Shown: positions 12,463 through 24,911 of the stretch, in pieces | Position numbering within the stretch: the stretch's first letter is position 1 | Layout: each line of letters starts with the position of its first letter | Source: Ignelater luminosus | Lineage: Eukaryota > Arthropoda > Insecta > Coleoptera > Elateridae | Length of the DNA stretch: 64,000 nucleotides | Assembly (NCBI GenBank): GCA_011009095.1 | Contig: VTPC01000463.1 | Location: forward strand, 48,374 to 112,373 | Direction of reading: 5' to 3' | The notes under the pieces: model-generated | The model's input: the letters and a program-made list of their open reading frames with translations, nothing else | Told to the model about the DNA's origin: nothing | The model's database searches: none | Made by a program: the position numbers and the translations under genes

Positions 12463-13383
12463 TATTCCACAGAAAAAACAAAAGTAACTTTTTGCTCCAA
12501 ATCGACCACTAATTCCGAAATTAAAAATACCTTTAATTCTTCAGTGGCTTGGCAATTTTTTTAGCGCACGGAGCTAGCCCACTTCCAATTCTCCACCTTA
12601 AATAGAGATATCAAACGCAAACCTACGTAAGATATTAGGCATCTTCGAGTAACAAGCATGTAAAGAATTTCACCACGATATCTCATTTTGCTTTTAAAAT
12701 ACTAAGAAAACAAGAAATCTTAAATGAAACTTTCACCTCATATCTCGATAACGGTGCACTTTAGGAAAAAATTCGCCGACCAAATCCTTGCATTCATTTT
12801 CAAAACATCCTGTTGAACAATTAATTATTATAATTTTGTCAAATAATTTTTAAAAAAATTATTTACTATAATTTATAAAGAGTGTCTCGCGACATACATT
12901 CGATATTTCAAGGTATATAGTTCAGATCATTATTAGTCCAGGATAAAGAGTGGCTATTTTGGTTATTGTTAATATTGAAGGAATTACGGACATTTCTAAT
13001 AGTAGACCTGAAAAGTGGAAAAAAACGTAATTTTACTTGTTAAACTTCTTAATTGCACCAACTACAATAAAAATTTTCAAAATGGTTGCCGGTCCTGACC
13101 GAGTCTTGTGCCAAAAAGTCTCGAACATGAGGTGCAGCATTGTAACTAAACCCAGTTCCAACGTTATTCAATCTTACTTTCGAGTCTTCTTTATATAAAG
13201 CGATCAAGAAACAGAAAATATAATGTTTAACGGTTCTTTTTACATGAAACACTTTTTTGCGATCTATTTAAGTTATCAAAAAATGTTGATTCCCCCATAG
13301 ATTCTGATTTTATTTTGTTTTCTTTCTTCTATAAAAACTGCTTCTGTGTTTACAACTAACACGGTTTCTCCATAACAGATATA
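12463..13383. other. Intergenic, no gene recognised
   Basis: AT-rich sequence without a recognisable coding frame. Open frames such as 13049-13252 (-) have no family resemblance. Confidence 0.5.
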
Positions 13384-14063
13384 CAGGGTGTCCTACCTTA
13401 ATACTTTACAGGAGTGTTCTTTGGTCAAAAACAAGTAAAAAAAGTCCTAATAAACATATAGTCTCGAATGCAAGGTTGTTGAGAGAAAAACTTTTATTTA
13501 AAAATCATAGCAATTCGCAATAAACAAACAAAAATAAGTTGATAACATTAATTATGAAAATGAAATTGTATTTTACTAAAAAAATAAATAAGCTCTTACA
13601 AGAGATGTTCAATGTGCCCACCATTTGTTTAAACGCAAGCAATAATTCTTATCAGAAAAGAATTTCTTATACGATCAAAAATACCCGAATCTTGTCTGGC
13701 ATGGTTTAAAGAGTTTTCAATTTTGTTTCGTAAGTGGTCTACAACAGGTTCCAAATAAACTAATAATTCTAAATATTCCCATATACAAAATCTAGAGGAT
13801 TTAAATCTGGTGAACGAGGCGGCCATGGTACAGGTGCACCTTGCCCAATCTAATTATTGCCAAATTTTGCGTTTAAATATTCCTTCACTCTTATGGAAAA
13901 ATGTGATCAACTTAGTTTTGTTTGTTTATTGTGAATTTTTATGATTTTTAAATAAATGTTTTTCTCTCTAAAACTTTGCATTTAACTATATGTTTATTAG
14001 GACTTGTTTTTTTACTGAAGAACACTCCTGTAAAGTGTTATGTAATTAAGGTGAGACACCCTG
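13384..14063. mobile_element. Tc1/mariner-type deletion derivative with long inverted repeats
   Basis: The ends read CAGGGTGTCCTACCTTAAT and its inverse, flanked by TA at 13382-13383 and 14064-14065. The inverted similarity runs about 150 bp into the element on both sides (about 13384-13537 and 13915-14063), with a run including TTTTTCTCTC and ATATGTTTATTAGGAC. The 680-bp element keeps only the C-terminal end of its transposase. Confidence 0.8.
13596..13848 (-). pseudogene. C-terminal fragment of a Tc1/mariner-type transposase
   Basis: On the minus strand one frame reads GAPVPWPPRSPDLNPLDF, the conserved stretch leading to the last catalytic acid of Tc1/mariner-like transposases. A shift then moves to the frame with IWEYLELLVYLEPVVDHLRN and IFDRIRNSFLIRIIACV. 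A TAA interrupts it and the frame finishes with NGGHIEHLL and a natural stop at 13596-13598. The order and spacing match the C-terminal end of these transposases. The fragment lacks the first two catalytic acids and has at least two lesions, so it is dead. Confidence 0.8.
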
Positions 14064-14948
14064 TATATTTTATCGTATTAACATATTGCTTATGTATCTT
14101 CCCAAGATTCATTTCAAATTAATTCACAGACATAATGAGCAAAAACTTCATATGTCCAAACTGAACCAAGGCCAAGTAGAGCAGGTTCAAAAAAAGCATT
14201 CAATATTTTAGTATTTTGGTTTTTATCAAATACATTACAGCTAGGGAGAACAGCTAACAGCAATGCATGACATGAAAAAGGCGAAACGTAGCAGTAAAAA
14301 TAATTTTGTCAATAAAGAAAATTTTCGTTATCGAGCACATGACAGTTAAGATGACGCTATGGTGTGGAATGTTAGCTTTCGGCATAATTAAACCAATATC
14401 GTCAATTCTGACAAAAATGTTGTGATGTTGGAAACATTTGTGAATTTGGGACTGCGTGGAATGAAGTAATATAATATTTGGTGTCGCCGCACATACTGCA
14501 AGGCAAAATCTAGATGTTTTACTTTGAATGTTTTCACATCGCCTAGTTTCAAGATTTGGTGACATCCAATGATCACTGAGATCTCCAAATGGAAATTCCA
14601 GATTTTTTCTTGAGAATATATTTGAAAACGAAAGTGTAAGCGACATCCTCAAACACTTCAAGAACTTGAAGATCGGATTGGGAAAGAAGTAGACGAAGCT
14701 AAACGCCATTTTCTTGAGGCAAACTGAATAGTGAAAACAGAATCTTGATGCAGTTTCGAAAAACAATCCGAAAAGTACTTATAATAATTTTCCGAATATC
14801 TCAGCTATTTGAAGAACGAAAGATGTTAAAAAATTACAAAACTACATTCAATCTTCCTGCAGGTCCCATCTTTTTCGGAAATCAAAACATAACTTCCTCT
14901 AAAGCCTTAAATTCTTAAAAGACTTGTTTCAAAATCTTTCAAAAAATA
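14064..14948. other. Intergenic, no gene recognised
   Basis: Overlapping open frames at 14254-14766 (-) have no conserved motif and look random. Nothing else is supported. Confidence 0.45.
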
Positions 14949-16632
14949 GGGAAAGTGGGGTAAAACCAGGTAGGAAACCCCCGTATCTCCTTAGTAATGT
15001 TTTGCTATTTAGCGGAGACCGCTTGGACTGCTAAGAGATGTCAAGTAGAGAAGGTAAAGTTCACTTCTAGACGTCGGTACACGCGCTTTGTGTTGTGATA
15101 AATTTTTTAGTCTTTCCCAGCAAAATTCTTCAATTTTGTGTTGAGTCTTCGTGCTGTGTCCTTCTTACATATGGTGCATATGTAAGTGCAATTTTTATTC
15201 TTTTAACTTTAGACACATATTTTAACATGTTTATCGATTCTTAACTCATTCGCATAAGGCTGTGGCTCCATCTTGTTTACAACATGTCATAGTGTAGTAC
15301 CCGGTTTTGCCCCACGTTTTCAATACTAACTGAGTAGGTGTACACGCATTTTCTAAACCTTAAGAGTTTTTTTTTCAGATATGCCATGAAACTACAAGAG
15401 GAAGACAAACAGGCAGAGCTGGTCAGCAGACTGCATGACGAGGGCACTTCAAGAAGTGTTGGAAGGGAGGATGGGTTACAAGAAAGCTGCGAGAACCTTT
15501 AGTATCCCACAGTCTACATTAGAAGACAGAGTTAAGAAGGTTCGTCAACATGGCCTGTCTCCAGCATTGGCAGCAGAAAAATCTCTTGGGAGGTTTAAGA
15601 CAGTTTTCACAGAAGCCCAAGAAACTGAGCTAGTTAACCATATTCTGTTTCTAGAAGAGAGACTCTTTGGACTTACCTTGCATAACCTGCGGAGACTTGC
15701 ATTTGAACTAGCTGAACGAAACAATCTCCCGAACAATTTTAACAAGACAACACAGATGGCTGGAAAGGACTGGCTGTATGGATTTCTAAGTAGGCATCGT
15801 AACATATCATTAAGAGATCCAGAAAAAACATCCATTGCTCAAGCTAAGGGATTTAATTGCACAGCTGTTAGCAAGTTCTATGATCTGTTGAATTCCATAT
15901 ATGAAAAACATAATCTTTCCTCCTACGACATATATAACATCGACAAGACTCGGGTTTTAACAGTGGCTAACAAACAGTCACAGGTATTAGCCCTTCGAGG
16001 AAAAATTCCTCGGTTAAAAGATGAGTTCTTGTTACTGCTGAAGCCTGCATGAATGCAGTTGAGAATTTCATGCTTCCAATGTTTGTTTTTCCGCGTAAAC
16101 GCAAAAATCCTTTATTGATGGATGATGCTACTATCATGAAAGTGGATGGATCAACGCTAAATCCTTTCTTTATTGGTTCAGACGCCTCACTGAGTATGCT
16201 AATCCATCACCGCAAAACCCTGTACTTTTGATCTTAGATGGACATAGATCCCACTCCAAAAGCATGGCACTAATTGATCTTGCTCGTAAAAGCAATGTTA
16301 CCCTCTTGTGCTTTCCTCCCCACATCACCCACCGCCTCCAGCCTTTAGATGTTTCATTTATGGCGCCACTCAGTGCTTACTATGAACAAAAGGTTAGAAA
16401 ATGGCTTGTTGCACACCTTGGTCGTACTGTGACCATTTACCAACATGGAAAACTCTTTACTGCTGCATTCACACGAGCTGGTTTTAAAAAACGGGAATAC
16501 GCCCGTAACAACTATATTTTCTGTTAAAGGAATAACTAGTAAAACATAAAATGTATGTAGACATTATTATTGAATCACCATAAAAATCTATAACTTTAAA
16601 GTTATGATACCCGGTTTTACCCCACTTTCCCC
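14949..16632. mobile_element. Second pogo/Tigger-type transposon, different family
   Basis: The terminal repeats are GGGAAAGTGGGGTAAAACC on the left and the inverse of GGGGAAAGTGGGGTAAAACC on the right, with TA on both sides (14947-14948 and 16633-16634). That is a clean pogo-type TA duplication. One G is missing at the left tip. An extra copy of the inner motif (TACCCGGTTTTGCCCCA) lies at 15298-15314, between the left end and the transposase. The element is 1684 bp. Its terminal repeat shares the design of the first pogo element (G4, A-rich word, G4, YAAWA) but not its sequence. Confidence 0.88.
15381..16527 (+). pseudogene. pogo/Tigger-like transposase, decayed
   Basis: The likely original start is ATG at 15381, two bases after a TTTTTCAG splice acceptor. 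Codon 3 is now TGA, probably an Arg codon lost by CpG decay, and the frame continues with NYKRKTNRQSW. Then come a Psq HTH (MTRALQEVLEGRMGYKKAAR, FSIPQSTLEDRVKK), a CENP-B HTH (KDWLYGFLSRHRNISLRDPE), first catalytic Asp in YNIDKT, a shifted segment with VLVTAEACMNAVENFMLP and FVFPRKRKNPLL, second Asp in ILDGHRSH, and third Asp in THRLQPLDVSFMAPL. Breaks are the early stop, a shift near 16000, a TGA just before VLVTAEAC, and a shift near 16210. The acidic or basic tail of the other pogo copy is missing. All catalytic Asp codons remain. Confidence 0.87.
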
Positions 16633-17071
16633 TACTGGGTGTCTCAGACCAACCGTCCACCACTATAAAAATTAAGGAGTTTGAGATATTTTGATGAAAC
16701 GAACGGTTCCCTTACTAAGTTTGGCGTGCTTTTTCGAATGGTGCAAAAATTGAAAATCCCCGAGTCCCCATTGTTGGGGGGGGTGGGGGTGGGGGGCAAC
16801 TTTCAAATTGTAAATCGAGACCTTTTTATTTTATTGCAAATTTGGATTCTAAGCCGCAAAATACGTAAAGTATAATTTATTTGAAACATTTTTTTTCGAT
16901 TCGTAACAGATGGCGCTGTAAACGCAAAATACTTCTGTTAGTAGACATTGTGATGGTATCTGGTATCACATACCAGTACGTTTGTATAAAAATTACTGTA
17001 GTTAGTAAGAGTACATCTTTTTATAAACGGCCCCATGCTATTGGGCGCCAAATTAATATAGATGTAATGAT
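16633..17071. other. Intergenic with a long G-run
   Basis: No gene. A G-rich tract at 16776-16796 (eight G, T, five G, T, six G) is unusual in this AT-rich window. Confidence 0.6.
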
Positions 17072-17364
17072 CAAGGAGCGGTATCAGTTAATTGATACGT
17101 CATGAAAAGAATCGGCGACGTGATTGTGCCAGCGGTGGAGCGCTTACCAAATATTGTATCAATGTACGTATACATGCATATAATAAAACGAAAATGTGTC
17201 GCACCACTGGCCTGCGCTTATCTAGCAGAAAATATATCTTACGCGAATTGCACATGTTTAGTCGTACACCTAAGTAATATCGGTAAACTCAACGTGTTTA
17301 CATTATTGCGGTCAGGTATACGGACAACTTTACTGGACCATCAACTATTTGATACCGCTCCTTG
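17072..17364. mobile_element. hAT-type MITE, 293 bp
   Basis: A perfect 15-bp inverted repeat, CAAGGAGCGGTATCA, bounds the element. The flanking octamers are GTAATGAT (17064-17071) and GTGATGAC (17365-17372), six of eight matching, as expected for an aged 8-bp hAT duplication. The CA start also fits hAT ends. The interior is less AT-rich than its surroundings. The open frames in it (for example 17102-17368) have no family resemblance and appear fortuitous. Confidence 0.72.
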
Positions 17365-18429
17365 GTGATGACTTAACGAAAACAGCATTGACAAAATAAA
17401 GGTTCTACGGAAATAGTATCTAATATCAGATATCATCACACGTCGTCGGCGTGTTTTAAATGGTTAAGAGAAAACATTTTATTTAATCCCCGTAATTCTA
17501 TTCATCAATCAATCTACTATAATCATAAAATAAAGTCGATGACAATATGCATCACTGTCTGATACTAGTGCAGACCTCTAGGTTAATCCGATATGAGTAA
17601 TAACGTAGGTAAGACTAATGCGTGCGATTAGCAATTAGAAAAATTTCTTTAACGCCCATCATCACTACATAGTACTGCCAGAGTTGAATTCTATTAACAA
17701 GCAATACTGAACTAGTTTAAATCGATTTTTTAAGAATAAACTAAGCTATAAACCTGATAATTAATTTTGAAAGAACTAATTATTTTCGGATTTTTCTAAA
17801 AATAAAATGCCTCATTTAGTAAAATATGAGCACTTTTTAAAATCCAGCTTAAACATTGGCTGTCAACCAGATTTCACCTTTTTTTAGGGTAACAATGTCC
17901 GATTAGAAAAATAAAACATCAAGGATTTTAAAACTTCATGTGAAGTCAGAAACAAGATTTTGATTTACTGTTAGTTGTTGACAAATGATTTTTGTTTTCT
18001 TTGTCTTCAAACAATTGAGAATATTCGTTTGTAAATAAAAAAGAAATGAAAAAATTCGTAATTTTTTTTACAAAGGTAACGCAATTCAACTACGAATTTC
18101 ATAATCATAAAGTATAATCGTGGACTCGACATTGTAAATTTAAAAACTTTCATAATTCGGATTTTTTAATTTAGGAAGGAATTGAAAAACAATTAATTCG
18201 CAGAAATTTACATATTGAGAATTTCCTAAGTAAACACATTTATAAATTTCCAAATTATATGCGAAGAATAACAATTTTATTTGTAAATTATCATCGTCAG
18301 CTGACATGTGGAGAGATTTTGTATTCTGATAAGATTTCGTTTTTTCTTTGGAAAACAAAAAATCCCCAAATTGGTTGGCATGCAGTGAGCACACACCAAC
18401 CATAATACATCGCAAGAGAATCCCGGATA
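17365..18429. other. Intergenic, no gene recognised
   Basis: AT-rich, no conserved frame, no clear repeat ends. Confidence 0.5.
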
Positions 18430-18605
18430 CAAATATCATAGTGGCAGATACGAAGCGTCACTTTCCTCCGACTCTCTGTTAGTGCCACAAGCGTCCCGAC
18501 GCTGCGCTTTACTGCTTTGTACACGCGCGCTGTTTTCTACTACTACTACTATTACTACTATTTTCCATTGGAATTTTCTTTATTGCATCGTTCAACAGCA
18601 ACAGG
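18430..18605 (+). promoter_or_regulatory. Possible promoter and non-coding first exon
   Basis: A short GC-richer patch (about 18440-18535, several CpG) is followed by a CTA/TTA triplet run and then CAACAG|GTGAGT, a strong splice donor at 18606. No ATG frame is maintained, so it would be a 5' untranslated exon. The next matching acceptor on this strand with a coding start is TTGTTACAG just before the neuropeptide ATG at 33950. The link is inference only. The patch could equally belong to an unrelated transcript or be chance. Confidence 0.25.
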
Positions 18606-20361
18606 TGAGTTTTTAACTTTGTTTTTTCATAAACGATTTTTTCCTTTTGTTTTAAATTAGTGAAATGGTTAAATGTGTAACTTTTAAATTTATTGTGAGC
18701 TGTTGAGGTGTCTGTAAGTTAATTCTGTATTGAAGGAATAAATAAAAAGTGAATTAAAAATAATAATAAAATAATAAAAAACCGAGTTCAATCAAAATTT
18801 GGATAATTTTACTTTTGGATTAATTCATTCAGATTTCTTTTTCGTGATGATAAGAAAATTAAATGAATCTTGATTAAAAAGTTTTAAATAAAAAAAAGGA
18901 AGAAACCGATTTAAAAACAAGTTATTAAAGAAATAAATGAACTTTTTACTTTTTACAAGAAGGAGGCATGTAAATAAATGGAAATTTCATAAAGAGTAAA
19001 TTCGGAAGAAACGCCATGAATGAACCCAGTGCTTTGTTACGGAAGTCCATACAATTTGCAACTTTTATAACTCAATTAATTCGTTGCTTTATTTACACCA
19101 GGGAGTCAATTTGCCTTTTCTTAATGAAAGTATTTGCTTTTTCTTTCTTAAAACAAAAAGTTTAATAGACACTAGATATTGTTGATTTTGGATTATTTAT
19201 TTCCAGAAAAATAAGCGAGAAAAAATTAAATTGGTTTTCAAATTTGTTGAAAAGTTGAGAATCTCAAAAACGAAATTGTCTTGTTCAGTTTAAACTACTG
19301 AAACTCTATCTCTCATCTTTTTTTTTAATTTGTAGAAGCGGAATTACAAAATAAGATAAAGTTTTAATAAAGTATGAAAGTTTTGTTAGCAACTGTCAGA
19401 AATTATTTGGATCTTTTATACAATTGGCATATAATAATATAAAATAAACTTAACTGCTGCAAGGTGTAAAAATATTAGAAAAAATAGAAATTTCCGGAAA
19501 TTTCATTGCACTTTCAATTTTAAACAATCCTTTTTAATAAATTTTATCAATCTAGAAAAGTAAAAGGATTACTTTACTTTCAAAACCATTCAGACTTTTA
19601 TATCTCTTTCCTATCCAATAACAGTCTTGTTTTTTCTATTTGATTAGTACCATATCATTTTCAAACGCACTAAGTTCCTGCAATAAAAACTTTATTGAAG
19701 GCAATAATAGAAAAAATTTTCATGCCATACCGATACTTCGGGGACTATTAGAGATCGGGATAACTCTGGTACTAATAGTTTTGCAAAATTCAATCGACTA
19801 AAAGCTATTTTGCATATTACATTTGACATTTCAAAAACTAATTCAATTCTTTGATCCATTATAGATAAAATTTCATTTCGATGCATTAAACTTCGCTCGA
19901 ATCAAGTAACAGACATTTGTAAAATCAATTGTGGTTATGTCGTAATTATAGCGTATTAAATATCGATACTACCAAAAACATTTTGTGCAAAATGAAAATT
20001 TCACTATACAATTGAACATTTACTGAAGATGCCTGATAATCTGCGACTGCAAATTTCTTGTGCAAAGTTCTTATATAGGATTTATACTTTGAAATCCAGT
20101 TCTGAAATACTTAATATTTTTCAATCAAAACGAATGCTCGAGACCGTTTCCGGTTTTAGTGGAAGTTGTAACAACTTTATCATCTTAACTCCCTGTATAC
20201 AATATTTTAATAACCAGATGTTGCTTTAAATTCTGTTTAAATACAAAATACACACGAACAGGAACAGAAGAGACAAGAAACAAGTTTCAGAACTCTATTT
20301 TAAAGTATAAACGGATGCATTGTTTCCACTTTCCGTTACCACCCTGTATAACAGATCTATA
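18606..20361. other. Non-coding, no gene recognised
   Basis: Very AT-rich and without a conserved frame or repeat boundary. It could be intronic if the proposed first exon is real. Confidence 0.45.
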
Positions 20362-21262
20362 CAGTGTATCCACATTTCGATGCTCACTATTGGGATCTCG
20401 GAAATTGTAAGAGATACGAAGTCGCTTAAATTAGAAAAGATTTAGCTATTTTGGAGATCAGTTTACTAATACTTTTGTTTTTTCAAAAAAAGTTCACGAC
20501 TTACTAGATATTTGCTAAGAACGAAATTATCTTATTTTTTTTAAGTGAAATATCTCAAGAACGAGTAAAGATAGAAAAGAACAGCAAAGAGGGTGTTTTA
20601 GTTTTATTCCGAAACACAAAAAAATTATTTTCGTAATTGTCTTTTGTTTTACTTCGGCGGTGAAACGTAAATCCAAATTTTTTTCTAATGGAAAGCCTAC
20701 TTGATTTCCACATTACTGAACTGCACGCCTTAAATGCTTTTCAGTGATACATGGTTTGACATAGCTAGTCTTGTTTTACCGAGTTATGAAGTGAAAATCA
20801 TTTTTCATCATAGTGTGCCGTGACATCTAACACACAAAGTCGTAGAATTTTATGAAAGAAATTCATTGGTTATGCAAAAATTGCTAAAACAAAATAAATA
20901 GGCTTTTATGGGGCATTAGCTGCTTATTTGATGCTATCTGTGAATGCTCAGTAAAGTATCTTAAAAGCATCTTTTGTTTTGGTTTAGCAATTGTTACATA
21001 ACAAATGTAATTTATCTGACAAAAATCAATGATTTTCATATTTCTAAAGCCATGGCACACTAAGTGGGAAATGCTTTTTATTTAAAAAAATAAGATAATT
21101 TCATTTTTATCAAATATCTAGTAAGATGTGGACTTTTTTGAAAAAACAAAAGCATAAGTAAACTGATCTCTAAAATAGCCAAACCTTTTTTAATTTAACC
21201 GACTTTGTATCTCTTACAATTTCCGAGAACCCAATAGTGAGCATCGAAATGGGGACACACTG
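20362..21262. mobile_element. Complete foldback MITE (CAGTGTGTCC family), 901 bp
   Basis: The ends are CAGTGTATCCACATTTCGAT and the inverse of CAGTGTGTCCCCATTTCGAT, each flanked by TA (20360-20361 and 21263-21264). The inverted arms extend about 185 bp (20362-20547 and 21078-21262). Imperfect inverted similarity continues towards the centre, for example the TAGCAATTGTTACATAAC side against the TTATGCAAAAATTGCTAA side. No coding frame is present. The TA duplication and CAGTG tip suggest mobilisation by a Tc1/mariner-type transposase. A second copy at 51800-52676 is very similar along its whole length. Confidence 0.85.
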
Positions 21263-24200
21263 TATAACAATAAGTCAAAAGTTTAGATTTTTGCTCATTA
21301 AGAGCATTGTTTTGTCTACTAGTATTTCACAGATACTATCGGTGGACGTTTAGAAAGAGGCAAATACACTTAAACAAATGCTACGCTACTGAAAAAATGC
21401 ATAATTGTATCATTTTATATTCTTCATAAGATGTATCGTTTTCGAGTACATAAACCTTTTAAAATCCTTAAGTCATTGTGCAATATCAAGCTTTTCTCGT
21501 GAATACCTCAAAAACAAGCTACTTATCAAATTGAAAGTTCTTGCGAGGTTGTTTCGATATTAAAGTACCCGAAGACGGTGTTTCTAGGAATAATACCGTT
21601 GTGGTTTTGGAAAACAATTTAATTATTCACTGAGATAAGTTATTTTCATTAAGTACCACAAATAACGACACTATTAAGCGTCAACGATACACAACGTTAA
21701 TTTCTTCTGAAGACCTTCACCTTCATCTTCCTACCATCTTTGGTTGTCTCGTTATCAATTTTTTATCTAGATAAAAAATCACATCTCGAAGCTCCAGAAG
21801 CATGCTCATTGTATCGAACTCAACTTTAGCTAAGTAAACAAAAGATCTAAGAACATCTAAATTGGCCTGTTAGTTTCAAAGATTTAAGACAAGGTCAGAA
21901 TAGCCCAGTTTTGGCACTTTGAAAACTGAGATGGTTCAGATTTGAAAATGATTGGGAGAATGACTTTTTCAATTGTAAAAGACCCTGCGCATTACCTTAC
22001 GGGTTTGTAGTATCATTGCATTTGAGTTCTCTTCATAGTTAATTGGTTTCATAAGAAAGTCGAGTACACCATGCAATTAATGTCCGTGGGTGCCCATAGG
22101 GTGTTTGAAAAGAGAACAGAATTTTTGCAAGAAGTGTTTACCGGTCTCTGGAAAAGTGTGAGTCCATGCAGGAAATTAAATCTTTATACCACATATCGTT
22201 GCTTTGGTAATAGATACAAGAAATCCAAAAGCAATCTTCGGAAACCGATTTATCTAAAATTCTTCACTTACTTAGAATCGATTTTCGTTCCAATTAACTA
22301 GTAAAGAAATCTGTTCAGTTATATTTATAATATAGAATGATCAAAATTGCATCCAATCTGCGTAGAAGATGAAATATTTTCGTTCTCTGTCAGCAGACGC
22401 TTATTTATCTACTTTATCAAAAAATTACGGCTTGGATTTCATAGGCCACCCAGACTGGTTTAAGTACTTTTAATTGCTCGTTATTATATATATGATATAA
22501 AACTCTTTTATGGTATTCATGCGGCTTACAAGTTATATTAAGAAACAACTTGTTTTTCTAAGTAAAACCCTCAATGTATGAAAGGCTGAATGCTTTGGTG
22601 AAGGTGGCTCACAGACCGATGCGTCTGTAGCAAGCAGCGAAGTCATTGAGTAGATATAAGAAATTATGATAGTAAAGTGTGGAAAGGAAAAAGACAATAC
22701 CAATTTGCTTTCCGTGGTTTTCCTTAGCATCGTGAGTACTAGAACAATCAATAGCTTCCAAGGATTTGACCGCATTTGTTTTCCTTACCTCCGCCTTTCC
22801 TAAATTATCGTTCTTGATCGAAGAGAAGTTTCCGAGCTTCTAAAGCCTGCTTCCACAGAGCCGTAGACAGGACGGGCCCGTTCTAAAATAATAAGGGGAT
22901 TTTTGCCCTACCAGAAATTTCATTTGGTCGCCCAAACAGCCAGAGATTTTCTATTTCAAAACTCCCTGAGTTTTCCAGGTTTATAAAGTATAAATCAGGA
23001 AAAAAAAAGCTACTTTGAAACAGTACCTAAATTTAAAGCGTTTCTTCTCAGTTTTTTTAATGTAACCTATGAGAAAAATGTTGTTTGGGATATCCTTCAA
23101 TTTGGAAGGCAAATTTCTTGTGTTAGTGAAGAATTTTGCTAGAGAACATTGAAGTTTCTTCTTCTTCAGGACATTTCCTCATATCATTAAAACTCCCAAG
23201 CACGCATCTATCGGAGGAATCTCGATTGGGTTGCAATTCAAACTAAGTAACCTTTCCTGCCTGAGATGATTAATCAGATTATGGCAATCTGCAATTGGCA
23301 TTAAGACAGTCAGGATCTCGTGGTTTCAATTAAATATTTTGGGGACAGTTGTTGCAATTGGATACCTACTGAATAATAATTCACCAGATGATACGAATAC
23401 CGAATGAATATTCCTTTATACCCGCTGGTTAAACACAGAGTTGATGTCGCGTCGTTTTCCTCTTAGTTTTTTGTGTTTTAGAAGGTGTAGGTGAAGTCAA
23501 TTCATTGTTTCTAGGCTTTTAATTAACTTGTTTGGTACAGCAAAATATTTCTGTTTATAAAAAAATCAATCTATTCGCTGCTGATTGAACTAAACATACT
23601 TGAAATGTATAAAATAATGGAAATTTAATATTAGCATTTCTATTCATAAGATCGGATTTCTTTCAAAATTAGATTAAGATTCTTTTCTTTATACAAAACC
23701 TCTTTTTCTAATCTTCCTTACTGGGATCATGAAAAAATCCGAAAAGTAATAAGAACTTTGATGTCTATAAATTTTTAAGCTTTTCAATAGATTTGATATT
23801 TTTCTTTAATTAAAAATTGATCTGTTAATCAATACGTGGGCGTATCTCTGTATAACAACATCTTCCTTTTTATATTACTAATCAAATATTGAATATGCGA
23901 TATCCACTTAATTATGGAAATTAATTTAGAATCGCTAATTGATATAAAAAAAGTTTGTTGGAGAGAAACGAAACTGAATGAGAAGGAGAAGATTTTAATT
24001 TAAAAATTGACATCGTAAATTACTTTAAATTTATCATAAATCAAAAAAAAGCAGTGTTTTGATTCTTTTTGCTTCTTTATGATAATTTAATTTTTATAAT
24101 TTTGTTCTGTTTGTAATATTCATCCCGTGTGTTGTTTAAATGTTGACTCAGGTTTTTTTATTTCATGTGGTGGTATTGTGTCCTCTGTTTATTAATTCCG

Positions 24201-24911
24201 ATTGATATCTCATTTTATCCAATAGGTAAATATTTCTGTGAAACACTGCACATGCTAAATAATAAATTTTTTTTTGAAGTATCATCAAACATTGCCAGAC
24301 ATTTGAAAAATGTAAAATACAGATTTGTTAATGTAAACAATATTACAGCAAATGAAATCCACAAAAAATATTATTAATAAGAATTCTCCAACATGAATCA
24401 ATCTAATTAAAATTTATAACGTCATTAAATCAGATTTAACTTTGAAGATAAATATTTCTAAATTTGCTCTTCAGTAAGGAAAATTGTGTAAAACGGGAAG
24501 AAAAATATTTGCAAAGCTTAAATCGATATTTGATGAACCAAAATAATTCTTTACTATTTATATTTTTATATAATACTACTGCCAACATTGAAATTTTAAA
24601 ATGATATAGCAAAGTTCGTTATTAATATATTTTATGCGTAATAAAGAATCTTTTCTGCAATACGGATAGAATTACAAAAGAATATCAGGTTTAATACCCC
24701 AGCAGAAAAATATAGGTCAACCGACTAAGCGAAAAGTCAAAATCTTCTCAATGAAAAGCTGTTACGCAAACTAATACAACTGGGTCGCTTTCCCCCGCTT
24801 TTTACTTATTTTCTACGTTTAATGAACAGGAACAGGAACAGTTCAAAAATTATTTACTATTATTATTGGTTTTATTGATAATCGGTTTAGAATATGATTT
24901 ATTTCTTTATG
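21263..24911. other. Non-coding, no gene recognised
   Basis: Open frames (22071-22301 +, 22533-22775 -, 24165-24377 +) lack any family resemblance. About 22780-23480 is slightly less AT-rich but carries no readable protein. Confidence 0.45.

Noticed and set aside
14254-14766. 170-residue minus-strand open frame
   Set aside because: No motif, Cys/Phe-rich random composition, overlaps another open frame; no splice or family support.
17102-17368. 88-residue open frame spanning the hAT MITE
   Set aside because: It coincides almost exactly with a 293-bp MITE whose tips and duplication explain the sequence; the frame has no family resemblance.
18537-18562. CTA/TTA triplet run as a coding homopolymer
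   Set aside because: No open frame is maintained around it; probably untranslated.
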